A DNA stretch of 7,262 nt, taken from Actinomycetota bacterium (GTDB taxonomy: Bacteria; Actinomycetota; Thermoleophilia; Gaiellales; Gaiellaceae). Position 1 is the first letter of the stretch. Each line of letters starts with the position of its first letter. Made by a program: the position numbers and the translations under genes. The DNA is taken from NCBI GenBank assembly GCA_016870235.1, contig VGCB01000131.1, positions 1 to 7,262 on the forward strand, written 5' to 3'. This document shows positions 1-6,676 of the stretch, one piece after another. Below the pieces are notes generated by a model. That model saw nothing but the letters and a program-made list of their open reading frames with translations. It was not told where the DNA came from and did no database searches.

Positions 1-1
1 C

Positions 2-115
2 GCCGCCGAGCGGCAGATCGCGCGGTTCGAGGAGGGAGAGAGCCTCGCGGAGATCTATGCGGATCAACTCGTGCGTCCCTCGGGCGTGACGTCGGGCGTC
101 GATCGCGACGCCTGA
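2..115 (+). CDS. C-terminal end of an unidentified protein (5' end outside window)
   Basis: The frame is open from base 2 to a TGA at 113-115 and gives 37 residues, starting AAERQIARFEEGESLAEIYA and ending SGVDRDA. The first half is charged and probably helical (ERQIARFEEGESLAEIY), while the tail is polar and likely disordered. Third codon positions are mostly G or C, as in the real genes here. I do not recognise the family with confidence. A helix ending in a GES...IY pattern is loosely reminiscent of the C-terminal helix of RraA-like / HMG aldolase proteins, but that is only an impression from a short fragment. The stop codon lies inside a hairpin (90-117) that may end the transcript. Frame and stop are well supported; the function is not. 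Confidence 0.6.
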   Translation, partial: AAERQIARFEEGESLAEIYADQLVRPSGVTSGVDRDA

Positions 116-117
116 CG
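90..117 (+). terminator. Hairpin spanning the stop codon of the upstream gene, possible terminator
   Basis: CGTCGGGCGTCG (90-101) can pair with CGACGCCTGACG (106-117) around the 4-base loop ATCG. This makes a 12-bp stem with a single G-T wobble, and its inner seven pairs are all canonical. The TGA stop at 113-115 lies in the 3' arm. No T-run follows (GGGGATCG), so it would have to act as a U-less hairpin of the type proposed for high-GC actinobacteria. The only support is the position at a gene end. Confidence 0.4.
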
Positions 118-409
118 GGGATCGACGAGGCTCTCCCGCCCAGGAGACTTCGCCTCACTGGACATTCGCCTACTGGGGGACGGAGGAAGGGGTTGCGGCA
201 TGCGGCGGTAGCTGCGGCCGCGTCGTCGTGTCGATCCCGTCGTTCGACGGCGGCGGTGCGCTCCTTCGCCTCGGCCCGTTCGGCGAGCTCGACCCACGCG
301 AAGACGGCGACGAGGAAGGGGCGCGGTGACCTCGCGACCCGGGCCCGCCGGATCGCGACCGTGATCGGCTGCTGAGGCACAAGCTGCGGGCAGTCCGACC
401 GGTTTGTGA
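116..409. other. Stretch without a convincing gene
   Basis: No + strand reading frame here looks coding. The 60-codon frame beginning with TTG at 193 yields a Ser/Arg/Ala-rich product typical of a shadow frame, with no SD. On the minus strand, a frame from a GTG at 380-378 stays open to the left edge of the window. Its first ~60 codons have about 80% G/C at third positions and encode a hydrophobic patch followed by a charged helix (FLVAVFAWVELAERAEAKER). It then becomes Arg/Pro-rich where it runs antisense to the upstream gene, so I do not call it. TCGCGACC occurs twice, at 332-339 and 353-360, 21 bp apart, which may be chance in such GC-rich DNA. Confidence 0.5.
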
Positions 410-417
410 TAGATAAT
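410..417 (+). promoter_or_regulatory. Candidate -10 region for hppA
   Basis: TAGATAAT is the most AT-rich spot upstream of hppA, and GATAAT (412-417) matches five of six bases of the TATAAT consensus. No good TTGACA-like element sits 16-18 bp upstream. Initiation about seven bases downstream would give a leader of roughly 55 bases before the ATG at 480. The AT-rich patch in otherwise GC-rich DNA is the main support. Confidence 0.4.
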
Positions 418-418
418 C

Positions 419-447
419 CCCGCGCCGAGCGGGTTTCGAGTCGGCGC
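419..447 (+). promoter_or_regulatory. Overlapping inverted repeats ahead of hppA (operator or leader structure)
   Basis: Two dyads share sequence. CCCGC (419-423) pairs with GCGGG (429-433) around GCCGA, and GCGCCGA (422-428) pairs perfectly with TCGGCGC (441-447), which is followed by TTTCTC. The two cannot form together. If transcription starts upstream of 419 they could act as an attenuator-like switch. If it starts near 424, as the candidate -10 suggests, the left arms would be DNA-level operator sequence at the start site. The pairing is seen directly; any regulatory role is inference. Confidence 0.3.
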
Positions 448-470
448 TTTCTCGTGACGGGCTGCCTTCC

Positions 471-475
471 GGAGG
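471..475 (+). promoter_or_regulatory. Ribosome binding site of hppA that decides the start
   Basis: GGAGG at 471-475 is a strong Shine-Dalgarno core. It lies one base before an in-frame TTG at 477 and four bases before ATG at 480. The ATG is the more usual codon and the spacing is better, so I set the start at 480 rather than 477; the difference is one residue. Confidence 0.7.
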
Positions 476-479
476 ATTG

Positions 480-2540
480 ATGGACTTCTTCGTAGACCAC
501 GCCGTGCTGTTCGCGCTGCTGTGCGCGGGCCTCGCGGTGGCTTTCGGGCTCTACCTGACCTGGTGGCTGCTGAGCCGCCCGGCCGGGAACGAGCGGATGC
601 GCGAGATCGCGGGGGCCGTCCAGGAGGGCGCCGCCGCCTACCTGCGCAAGCAGTACACGACGATCGCGGTGGTGTCGATCGTGCCGTTCCTGCTCCTCGG
701 CTTCTACAACAAGCTCGGGTGGGGAACGGCGATCGGCTTCCTCGTCGGCGCCGTGCTCTCGGCGGCGGCCGGCTTCATCGGCATGAACGTCGCCGTGCGG
801 TCGAACGTGCGCACCGCCGAGGCCGCCCGCGAGGGTCTCAAGCAGGCGTTCAACGTCTCCTTCCGGGCCGGCTCGGTCACGGGCCTCCTCGTCGTCGGCC
901 TCGGCCTGCTCGGCGTCGCCGGCTACTACTGGGTGCTCACCGGCTGGCTCGAGAACAGCCCTGAGTCAGCGGTCGACGACCTGATCGGGCTCGCCTTCGG
1001 CGGCTCGCTGATCTCGGTGTTCGCCCGGCTCGGCGGCGGCATCTTCACGAAGGCGGCCGACGTCGGCGCCGACCTCGTCGGCAAGATCGAGGCAGGCATC
1101 CCCGAGGACGACCCGCGGAACCCCGCCGTGATCGCCGACAACGTGGGCGACAACGTCGGCGACTGCGCCGGGATGGCGGCCGATCTCTTCGAGACCTACG
1201 CCGTGACCGCGGTCGCCGTGATGCTCCTCGGCACGCACTTCGCGCCGAGCACGGAGCTGTGGCTCTACCCGCTCGGCCTCGGCGGCATCTCGATCATCGC
1301 GTCGGTGATCGGCACGTTCTTCGCCCGCGTCGGCGGTGGCGCCAACGCGATCATCAACGCCCTCTACAAGAGCGTGATCGCCGCGAGCGTCCTCTCCGCC
1401 GTCGGGTTCATCCCGATCACGCTGGCCTTCGACGACGGCGAGTTCTCGTTCTGGCAGCTCTACGGGCCTGCGCTGATCGGCCTCGTGATCACGTTCCTGC
1501 TCGTCGCGATCACCGAGTACTACACCGGCAGTCGCTGGCACCCGGTCAAGAAGACCGCGGAGGCCTCGCAGACGGGCCACGCCACGAACATCATCGCCGG
1601 TCTCGCGTACGGCATGCAGGCGACGGCGCTGCCGGTCGTCGTCATCGCCGTCGGCATCCTCGCCGCCTTCTACGCGGCGGGCGAGAACCTGTACGGCATC
1701 GGCATCGCCGTGATGGCCCAGCTCTCGATGACCGGCCTGATCGTCGCGCTCGACGCCTACGGGCCCGTCACCGACAACGCGGGCGGCATCGCCGAGATGG
1801 CCGACATGCCCGAGTCCGTCCGCGGCGTCACCGACCCGCTCGACGCGGTCGGCAACACGACGAAGGCGGTCACGAAGGGCTACGCGATCGGCTCCGCCGG
1901 CCTCGCTGCGCTCATCCTCTTCAACGAGTACACGACGAAGCTCGGCGAGGAGGACTCGACCTTCGCGGTCGCCGGCCTCTTCGACCTCTCGAACCCCTGG
2001 GTGATCGCGGGGCTCTTCATCGGCGGCTTGATGCCGTTCCTCTTCGCCGCGCTCGCGATGACGGCCGTGGGCCGCGTCGGCGGCGAGGTCGTGATGGAGG
2101 TGCGCCGCCAGTTCAAGGAGAACCCGGGGATCATGGAGGGCACGACCCGGCCCGACTACTCGCGGGCGGTGTCGCTCGTGACCGGGTCCGCGATCCGCGG
2201 GATGATGCTCCCGGCCGCGATCCCGGTCGTGATCCCCATCGTCGTCGGAGTGATCAACGAGCGGGCGCTCGGCGGCCTCCTGATCGGCACGATCGTCACC
2301 GGGCTCTTCCTCGCGATCGCGATGACCTCGGGCGGCGGCGCCTGGGACAACGCGAAGAAGCTGATCGAGGACGGGCAGTTCGGCGGCAAGGGCTCCGACG
2401 CCCACGCCGCAGCCGTCACCGGTGACACGGTCGGTGACCCGTACAAGGACACGGCGGGCCCCGCGATCAACCCGATGATCAAGATCGCGAACCTGGTCGC
2501 GATCCTGATCATCCCGATCGTCGCCGCGATCCACGGCTAG
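480..2540 (+). CDS. hppA: Membrane-bound K+-independent H+-translocating pyrophosphatase
   Basis: This integral membrane enzyme hydrolyses cytoplasmic pyrophosphate and pumps protons outward across the cell membrane. The 686 residues fit the bacterial M-PPase length and the many hydrophobic segments fit its 16-helix fold. Family signatures are present and intact: [11 protein letters not shown] at 194-204, the acidic substrate loop [12 protein letters not shown] from 220, [10 protein letters not shown] at 432-441, and [13 protein letters not shown] from 649, which supply the Mg2+/PPi-binding aspartates and lysines. [10 protein letters not shown] (458-467) carries Lys462 and Thr465; in this family that Lys/Thr pair marks the K+-independent, proton-pumping subclass, where K+-dependent enzymes have Ala/Gly. 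The start is fixed by GGAGG at 471-475. The gene is flanked by its own candidate promoter and a strong downstream hairpin, so it is probably monocistronic. I see no frameshift and no missing catalytic residue. Confidence 0.97.
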   Translation: MDFFVDHAVLFALLCAGLAVAFGLYLTWWLLSRPAGNERMREIAGAVQEGAAAYLRKQYTTIAVVSIVPFLLLGFYNKLGWGTAIGFLVGAVLSAAAGFIGMNVAVRSNVRTAEAAREGLKQAFNVSFRAGSVTGLLVVGLGLLGVAGYYWVLTGWLENSPESAVDDLIGLAFGGSLISVFARLGGGIFTKAADVGADLVGKIEAGIPEDDPRNPAVIADNVGDNVGDCAGMAADLFETYAVTAVAVMLLGTHFAPSTELWLYPLGLGGISIIASVIGTFFARVGGGANAIINALYKSVIAASVLSAVGFIPITLAFDDGEFSFWQLYGPALIGLVITFLLVAITEYYTGSRWHPVKKTAEASQTGHATNIIAGLAYGMQATALPVVVIAVGILAAFYAAGENLYGIGIAVMAQLSMTGLIVALDAYGPVTDNAGGIAEMADMPESVRGVTDPLDAVGNTTKAVTKGYAIGSAGLAALILFNEYTTKLGEEDSTFAVAGLFDLSNPWVIAGLFIGGLMPFLFAALAMTAVGRVGGEVVMEVRRQFKENPGIMEGTTRPDYSRAVSLVTGSAIRGMMLPAAIPVVIPIVVGVINERALGGLLIGTIVTGLFLAIAMTSGGGAWDNAKKLIEDGQFGGKGSDAHAAAVTGDTVGDPYKDTAGPAINPMIKIANLVAILIIPIVAAIHG

Positions 2541-2568
2541 GCCGGGGCTCGACAGCTTCGAGACACGT

Positions 2569-2596
2569 GTGCGGGCCGCCTCCGGGCGGCCCGCAC
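2569..2596 (+). terminator. Strong hairpin after hppA, probable terminator
   Basis: GTGCGGGCCGCC (2569-2580) pairs perfectly with GGCGGCCCGCAC (2585-2596) around TCCG. In RNA, UCCG closed by C-G belongs to the unusually stable UNCG tetraloop class. The hairpin starts 28 bases after the hppA stop. No T-run follows (GATCTCCC), so this would be a U-poor actinobacterial type of terminator. A smaller hairpin, CTCGA/TCGAG (2548-2562), and the palindrome ACACGTGT (2563-2570) come just before it. Confidence 0.75.
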
Positions 2597-2608
2597 GATC
2601 TCCCTCGA

Positions 2609-2614
2609 TAGGCT
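2609..2614 (+). promoter_or_regulatory. TAGGCT -10 hexamer for the small membrane protein, leaderless start
   Basis: TAGGCT fits the actinobacterial TAnnnT -10 pattern and ends seven bases before the ATG at 2622. Transcription would therefore start at or next to the A of the ATG. No Shine-Dalgarno sequence is present, which fits leaderless translation. There is no evident -35, and that region is occupied by the terminator hairpin. The same hexamer and spacing recur before the gene at 6677. Confidence 0.5.
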
Positions 2615-2621
2615 CACCCGC

Positions 2622-2807
2622 ATGCTCTGGTACCGCCGCGCCGTCGTCGTCTTCTCGCTCCTCTTCGTCGCCATCGGCGTCGCGCTGCTGGCGGTGACCG
2701 CCGCGAACGACGGCGGCACGACCGGGTACGTGCTCGGAGCCCTCTTCGTGGTGCTCGGCGTGGCGAGGATCACGATCGAGCGCAAGCGCGGAATCCCGCG
2801 CGGCTGA
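2622..2807 (+). CDS. Small two-helix membrane protein, function unknown
   Basis: The 61-residue product starts MLWYRRAVVV. It has two hydrophobic segments, about residues 7-27 (AVVVFSLLFVAIGVALLAVTA) and 37-51, joined by a short polar loop around NDGGTTG. The basic end, IERKRGIPRG, suggests both termini face the cytoplasm by the positive-inside rule. I do not recognise a named family. Codon use matches the neighbours (third positions mostly G or C) and the ATG sits at leaderless spacing from TAGGCT, so it is likely a real gene although short. It stands between the hppA terminator and a new candidate promoter for the permease pair, so a single-gene transcript or read-through into the permeases are both possible. 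A role as a small membrane accessory subunit would be speculation. Confidence 0.75.
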   Translation: MLWYRRAVVVFSLLFVAIGVALLAVTAANDGGTTGYVLGALFVVLGVARITIERKRGIPRG

Positions 2808-2828
2808 CGCGACCGCTCGCCCTGCTCC

Positions 2829-2834
2829 TACACT
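2829..2834 (+). promoter_or_regulatory. TACACT -10 hexamer for the permease pair, leaderless GTG start
   Basis: TACACT matches TAnnnT and ends eight bases before the GTG at 2843, where no Shine-Dalgarno sequence is visible (GTCGGGTC). CTGACG at 2804-2809 has the TGAC core of a -35 box, but the spacer is 19 bp, longer than ideal. That element overlaps the TGA stop (2805-2807) of the preceding small gene. Confidence 0.45.
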
Positions 2835-2842
2835 GTCGGGTC

Positions 2843-4771
2843 GTGCCCAGTCGGAGGCGGCGCGAGGTCGAGCTCGAGCGGGTTCTCGGCACCCCGGCGC
2901 TCTTCGCGACTGCCTACGGCAACGTCGGCTCCTCGATCTACTACGCGCTCGGCCTGACGGCGATCTTCGCGCTCGGGCTCACGCCCCTGGTGTTCCTCCT
3001 CGCGGGCGTCGTCTTTGCGGCGACGGCGGCAACGTACGCCGAAGGAACCGTCCGCTACCCGGAGGCGGGCGGCTCCGCGAGCTTCGCTCGTCATGCCTTC
3101 AACGAGCTCGTGAGCTTCTCGGCGGCCTGGTCGCAGATGCTCGTCTACGTCGTCACCGTCGCCACGTCCGCGTTCTTCGTGCCGCACTACCTCGCCATCT
3201 TCTGGGAGCCGCTCCGGACGAACCCGTGGGACGTCATCGGCGGCGCGATCGTCGTCGCCGTTCTCGTCCTCCTCAACTGCGTCGGCGTCCAGGAGGCGGC
3301 GAAGCTCTCGATCACGCTCGCCGTCGTCGACTTTGCGACCCAGGTGCTGCTCGTCGTCGTCGGATTCGTCCTCGTCCTCAGCCCCGAGACGCTGTCGGGG
3401 AACATCCACTGGGGCGACGCGCCAACCTGGGGCAACCTCGCGCTCGCGATCCCGGTCGCGATGCTCGCATATACCGGCGTGGAGACGGTCTCCAATCTTG
3501 CCGAGGAGGCTCGCGACCCGACGCGAAGCGTCCCGAGCGCGTACCGGCTCGTCGCCGGCGCCGTCTTTGCCATCTACTTCACGCTGCCCCTGGTCGCGCT
3601 CTCCGCGCTGCCGGTGCGGCTCGTCGACGGCGAGTACACCACCCTGCTCGCGCTTCCTCCCGAGGAGGGGGGCTACGCCAACGACCCGATCCTCGGGCTC
3701 GTCCAGAACCTGGGCCTGCAGGGAAGCCTGCTGACGGCGCTCGAGATTTACGTCGGCGTCCTCGCGGCCACCATCCTGCTGATCGCCACCAACGCGGGGG
3801 TGATCGGCGCCTCGCGGATCACCTACTCGATGGCGACCTACCGGCAGCTGCCCGAGGTCTTCCGGCGCCTGCATCCTCGGTTCAAGACGCCCGTCCTCTC
3901 GATCGTGGTCTTCGCCGGCGTCGCTCCCGTGCTCGTTCTGCTGCCCGGAGACGTCAACTTCGTCGGCACGCTCTACTCGTTTGGGGCGACGCTCTCGTTC
4001 ACGGTCGCGCACGCGTCGATCGTGCAGATCCGGCGGCGGAGCGGCGACGAGGAGCGCCTCTTCCGCGCCCGGCCGAACCTCCGGATCGGCACGACCACAT
4101 GGCCGCTGTTCGCGGTCATCGGCGGGGTCGCGACGGGCATCTCGTTCCTCGTCATCCTCGTCCAGAACGCGACGACGCGGTGGGTGGGGCTCGGATGGCT
4201 CGCACTCGGCCTTGCCGGCTACGTCGTGTACCGGCGGCGGTGGGTCGGCTCCTCGCCCCTCGTCACCGTGAAGGCTCCGCCCGCGTTCGGTGCCGCCCTC
4301 GCGCTCGAGTACCGGCGGATCCTCGTTCCCACGATCGCCGGGCAGGCGTCGGACGACGCTCTCGACGTCGCCTGCTCCCTCGCCGCCGAGCGTGGTGCGA
4401 GCGTGGTCGCGCTCGCGGTCGTCGAGGTGCCGCTCGACTTACCGCTCGCCGCGCCGCTTCCCGACGCTGAGCAGGCGGCGAACCGCGAGCTCGACGAGGC
4501 GGTCGAGATCGGGGACTCGTACGGCGTCCGCGTGCGGCCGAGGCTCGTACGAGGGCGGAGCGCCGGTCGAGCGATCGTCGCCGCGGCCGAGCGCCAGATG
4601 GCGGAGGTGGTGGTCATGGGCTTGCCACGGCGGCGGCCGACCTCGCGGCAGGCGGCGCTCCTCGGGCGCACGGTCGACTACGTGCTCCGGCACGCTCCCT
4701 GCCGCGTCATGCTCGCGACGACGCCGGAGCCGGCACGACATGTCGCTCCGGCGAGACCGGGAGAGACCTGA
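2843..4771 (+). CDS. APC-superfamily permease with C-terminal UspA-like domain (first paralogue)
   Basis: This is a secondary transporter of the cytoplasmic membrane, 642 residues long. Residues ~18-470 form an APC/LeuT-fold core of about 12 helices. TM1 is broken at GNVGSS (26-31, then IYYALG), and TM6 has the unwound AYTGVE (209-214) followed by SNLAEEARDP, both classic APC features. A cytoplasmic UspA-type domain follows (~489-625), from YRRILVPT to VLRHAPCRVMLA. Its nucleotide-binding loop is altered: after Gly593 the expected second Gly is Arg596, and the G-S/T end is G608-R609. The substrate is not readable from the sequence: amino acids are the usual APC cargo, but the neighbouring TrkA genes make K+ or another cation possible. 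The GTG at 2843 sits eight bases after TACACT with no SD. The stop overlaps the next start by one base (TGATG), implying translational coupling. A tandem duplication with the next gene is evident. Confidence 0.9.
   Translation: MPSRRRREVELERVLGTPALFATAYGNVGSSIYYALGLTAIFALGLTPLVFLLAGVVFAATAATYAEGTVRYPEAGGSASFARHAFNELVSFSAAWSQMLVYVVTVATSAFFVPHYLAIFWEPLRTNPWDVIGGAIVVAVLVLLNCVGVQEAAKLSITLAVVDFATQVLLVVVGFVLVLSPETLSGNIHWGDAPTWGNLALAIPVAMLAYTGVETVSNLAEEARDPTRSVPSAYRLVAGAVFAIYFTLPLVALSALPVRLVDGEYTTLLALPPEEGGYANDPILGLVQNLGLQGSLLTALEIYVGVLAATILLIATNAGVIGASRITYSMATYRQLPEVFRRLHPRFKTPVLSIVVFAGVAPVLVLLPGDVNFVGTLYSFGATLSFTVAHASIVQIRRRSGDEERLFRARPNLRIGTTTWPLFAVIGGVATGISFLVILVQNATTRWVGLGWLALGLAGYVVYRRRWVGSSPLVTVKAPPAFGAALALEYRRILVPTIAGQASDDALDVACSLAAERGASVVALAVVEVPLDLPLAAPLPDAEQAANRELDEAVEIGDSYGVRVRPRLVRGRSAGRAIVAAAERQMAEVVVMGLPRRRPTSRQAALLGRTVDYVLRHAPCRVMLATTPEPARHVAPARPGET
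4759..4765 (+). promoter_or_regulatory. Ribosome binding site of the second permease
   Basis: GGGAGAG lies five bases before the ATG at 4771, inside the end of the first permease gene. It is a moderate SD match and supports this start, which overlaps the upstream TGA by one base. Confidence 0.5.
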
Positions 4772-6666
4772 TGGCGCGGAAGGTCCGGGGGTTCGAGCGC
4801 CACCTCGACGCCCGCTCGCTGCTCGCGATCGGCTACGGAGAGCTCGGCGCCTCGATCTACCTCGCGCTCGGGATCGTCGCCTCGTACGCGCTCGGCCTGA
4901 CGCCGGCCGTCCTCCTCGTCACCGGGCTCCTCTTCGTCGCCGTCGCGATCTCCTACGCCGAGGGCACGGCCGCGGTCGGGGACGGAGGCGGCGCGGAGAC
5001 CGTGGCGCGCCGCGCGTTCGGCGATCTCGCAGGGTTCGTGGTCGGCTGGGCGCTGTTCCTCGGCTACGTCCTCGTGATGGCGCTCGCGGCGCTCTTCGTC
5101 CCACACTACGTCGGCGTCGCGATCTCCGCGCCGAGCCTGCGCGAGGGGCCCTGGGACATCGTCGGGGCGGTCGCAGTGCTCGCCGCGATCACCGGCATCA
5201 GGCTCGTTCGGAGGACGCGGGTCAAGCGAACAGCCGTGGTGATCGCACTCCTCGACCTCGCCGTCCAGTCGCTCCTCGTCGTTCTCGGGCTCGCGGTGCT
5301 CTTCTCCGGCTCGGAGCTCGTGGACGGGCTCACGCTCGCGGAGGGGCAGGGGTGGAGCGACGTGGCGGCCGCGGTCCCTCTGGCTCTCCTCGCGTACACC
5401 GGCATCGACACGATCGCCAACCTGGCGCCCGAGGCCCGCGAGCCCCGGCGCGACGTCCCCCGGACGCTCGTGACCGCCTCGGTCGTGGTCGTCGCAACGA
5501 CGGTCCTCGTCGCGATCGTCGGGGTCACCGCGCTGCCCGTGGAGCGCGAGCGGACGGCCCTTGGCACGGACTGGCTCGAGGCTCCGGTCGCCGGCATCGT
5601 CACCGCCTTCGACGGAGAGCTGCCCGAGCCGTTCGTTCACGGGCTGCGGGCGGTCGTCGGCCTCACGGGCGCCCTCATCCTCCTTGCGGCCGCGACGACG
5701 TCCGTCTCCGGCGTGACGAGGCTCGCGTTCTCGATGGCGAGGCACCGGCTGCTGCCCCGCGAGCTCGGCCGGTTCGAGCGCCGCACGCTCGTCTCGAACG
5801 AGGCGATCGTCCTCGTGGGGGCCGCCGCGGTCGTCGCCGTGCTCGCTGCAGGGATCATCGGCCACGACGACCCGCTGTTCCTCGCCGGCGCCTACGCGTT
5901 CGGCGTCCTGCTCGCCTTCTCGGTTCTCCAGGCGGCAGTCCTACGCCTGCGGATCAAGGAACCGCACCTCGAACGACCGTTCCTGGCCCGACCAGGGGTA
6001 CGCATCGGACGGTCTACGCTGCCGCTCGCTGCCCTCCTCGGCGCGCCGCTGTCGTTCGCGATCTGGATCCTGGCGCTCGTCACCCACGAGGGCGCGCGGA
6101 CGTTCGCGCCCGCCTGGCTCGCTCTCGGGCTCGTCGTCTATGCCGGCGTGCGCAGAGGTCGCCGCGCCCGACCGCCCGGGCATGATCTGCCGCCGACGGC
6201 GGTGATCCGCAAGGTGCTGGTGCCCACGAAGCTCGGCGACGTCGGCGAGGAGATGGTGGCGACCGCGGTCGCGATCGCGAAGGAGCGGGGAGCGGAGCTC
6301 GAGGCGCTCTACGTCGTCGCGGTTCCGCGCGCGCAGCCGATCGACGCGCCGCTTCCACAGCGGGTGGAGCAGGCGGCCGTCGCCTCGCTGGAGGAGGCAA
6401 GGGCGATCGGAGAGGAACACGATGTCGTCGTCGGCACGGCGCTCGTCCGCGCGCGCTCGATCGGGCACGCCATCGTCGAGGAGGCAGTGAGGCTGGAGGC
6501 TGACCTGATCGTCCTCGGCTCCTCGCCGCGCTGGCGTCGCCAGTCGCAGTTCTTCTCGCCGACGGTGAAGCACGTCCTCCGCGATGCTCCTTGCCAGGTC
6601 GTGGTCGTCGCCTTTCCGGGGGGCGTCTTCGAGGAGGGAGAGACCGAGCCGCAGGCCCCGGGATAG
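4771..6666 (+). CDS. APC-superfamily permease with C-terminal UspA-like domain (second paralogue)
   Basis: The 631-residue product has the same plan as its upstream neighbour and shares landmarks with it: GLTP, SYAEGT, ALFVPHY, GPWDIVG and AYTGIDTIANLAPEAREP. It is clearly a diverged duplicate. The APC core spans ~15-462; TM1 is broken at GELGAS (23-28) and TM6 carries TGID (210-213). Where the first copy has Asn27 in TM1 this one has Glu24, and Asp213 replaces Glu214 in TM6, so substrate or coupling ion may differ. The USP-like domain covers ~478-615 (VIRKVLVPTKL to LRDAPCQVVVV). Its ATP loop is also degenerate: Gly583 is followed by SSPRWRR, and the final G-S/T is replaced by S596-P597. The two permeases could act as a heteromer or have distinct substrates. 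The TAG stop forms the first half of a candidate -10 hexamer for the following gene. Confidence 0.9.
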   Translation: MARKVRGFERHLDARSLLAIGYGELGASIYLALGIVASYALGLTPAVLLVTGLLFVAVAISYAEGTAAVGDGGGAETVARRAFGDLAGFVVGWALFLGYVLVMALAALFVPHYVGVAISAPSLREGPWDIVGAVAVLAAITGIRLVRRTRVKRTAVVIALLDLAVQSLLVVLGLAVLFSGSELVDGLTLAEGQGWSDVAAAVPLALLAYTGIDTIANLAPEAREPRRDVPRTLVTASVVVVATTVLVAIVGVTALPVERERTALGTDWLEAPVAGIVTAFDGELPEPFVHGLRAVVGLTGALILLAAATTSVSGVTRLAFSMARHRLLPRELGRFERRTLVSNEAIVLVGAAAVVAVLAAGIIGHDDPLFLAGAYAFGVLLAFSVLQAAVLRLRIKEPHLERPFLARPGVRIGRSTLPLAALLGAPLSFAIWILALVTHEGARTFAPAWLALGLVVYAGVRRGRRARPPGHDLPPTAVIRKVLVPTKLGDVGEEMVATAVAIAKERGAELEALYVVAVPRAQPIDAPLPQRVEQAAVASLEEARAIGEEHDVVVGTALVRARSIGHAIVEEAVRLEADLIVLGSSPRWRRQSQFFSPTVKHVLRDAPCQVVVVAFPGGVFEEGETEPQAPG

Positions 6667-6669
6667 GCT
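6664..6669 (+). promoter_or_regulatory. TAGGCT -10 hexamer overlapping the upstream stop codon
   Basis: TAGGCT ends seven bases before the ATG at 6677, the same hexamer and spacing as before the gene at 2622. Its first three bases are the TAG stop of the second permease. No SD is present before the ATG. The regulatory subunits may therefore be made from their own leaderless transcript as well as by read-through. GAGACC at 6640-6645 is at best a poor -35. Confidence 0.45.
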
Positions 6670-6676
6670 CGTGACT

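Noticed and set aside
332..360. TCGCGACC direct repeat, 21 bp apart
   Set aside because: The spacing of two helical turns suggested an operator, but CGCG-type words are frequent in this DNA and there is no further symmetry to support it.
193..375. 60-codon + strand frame beginning with TTG
   Set aside because: No SD, repetitive Ala/Ser/Arg composition, no family resemblance; it looks like a shadow frame.
966..2534. 522-codon minus-strand open frame opposite hppA
   Set aside because: It is Asp/Arg/His/Glu-rich with no recognisable motif. It is the usual antisense shadow of a GC3-biased gene, and hppA on the other strand is unmistakable.
2828..4012. 394-codon minus-strand open frame opposite the first permease
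   Set aside because: Low-complexity Arg/Asp/Glu composition; a shadow of the permease codons. The similar 395-codon frame at 4678-5865 is rejected for the same reason.
4290..6185. 631-codon + strand frame crossing both permeases
   Set aside because: The Arg/Ser/Pro-rich product has no domains. The in-register frames of the two permeases and their overlap explain the region fully.
2843..6666. Firm assignment of the permeases as KimA/KUP potassium transporters
   Set aside because: TM1 lacks the D-A-L-S-S motif I recall for KimA-like proteins and instead has the G-x-G-S/A-S-I-Y pattern common in amino-acid APC carriers; only the context hints at K+.
6584..6676. Upstream extension of the TrkA frame into the second permease
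   Set aside because: The added residues are Arg/Ser-rich shadow sequence within the USP domain of the permease. The Rossmann strand begins right at the ATG at 6677.
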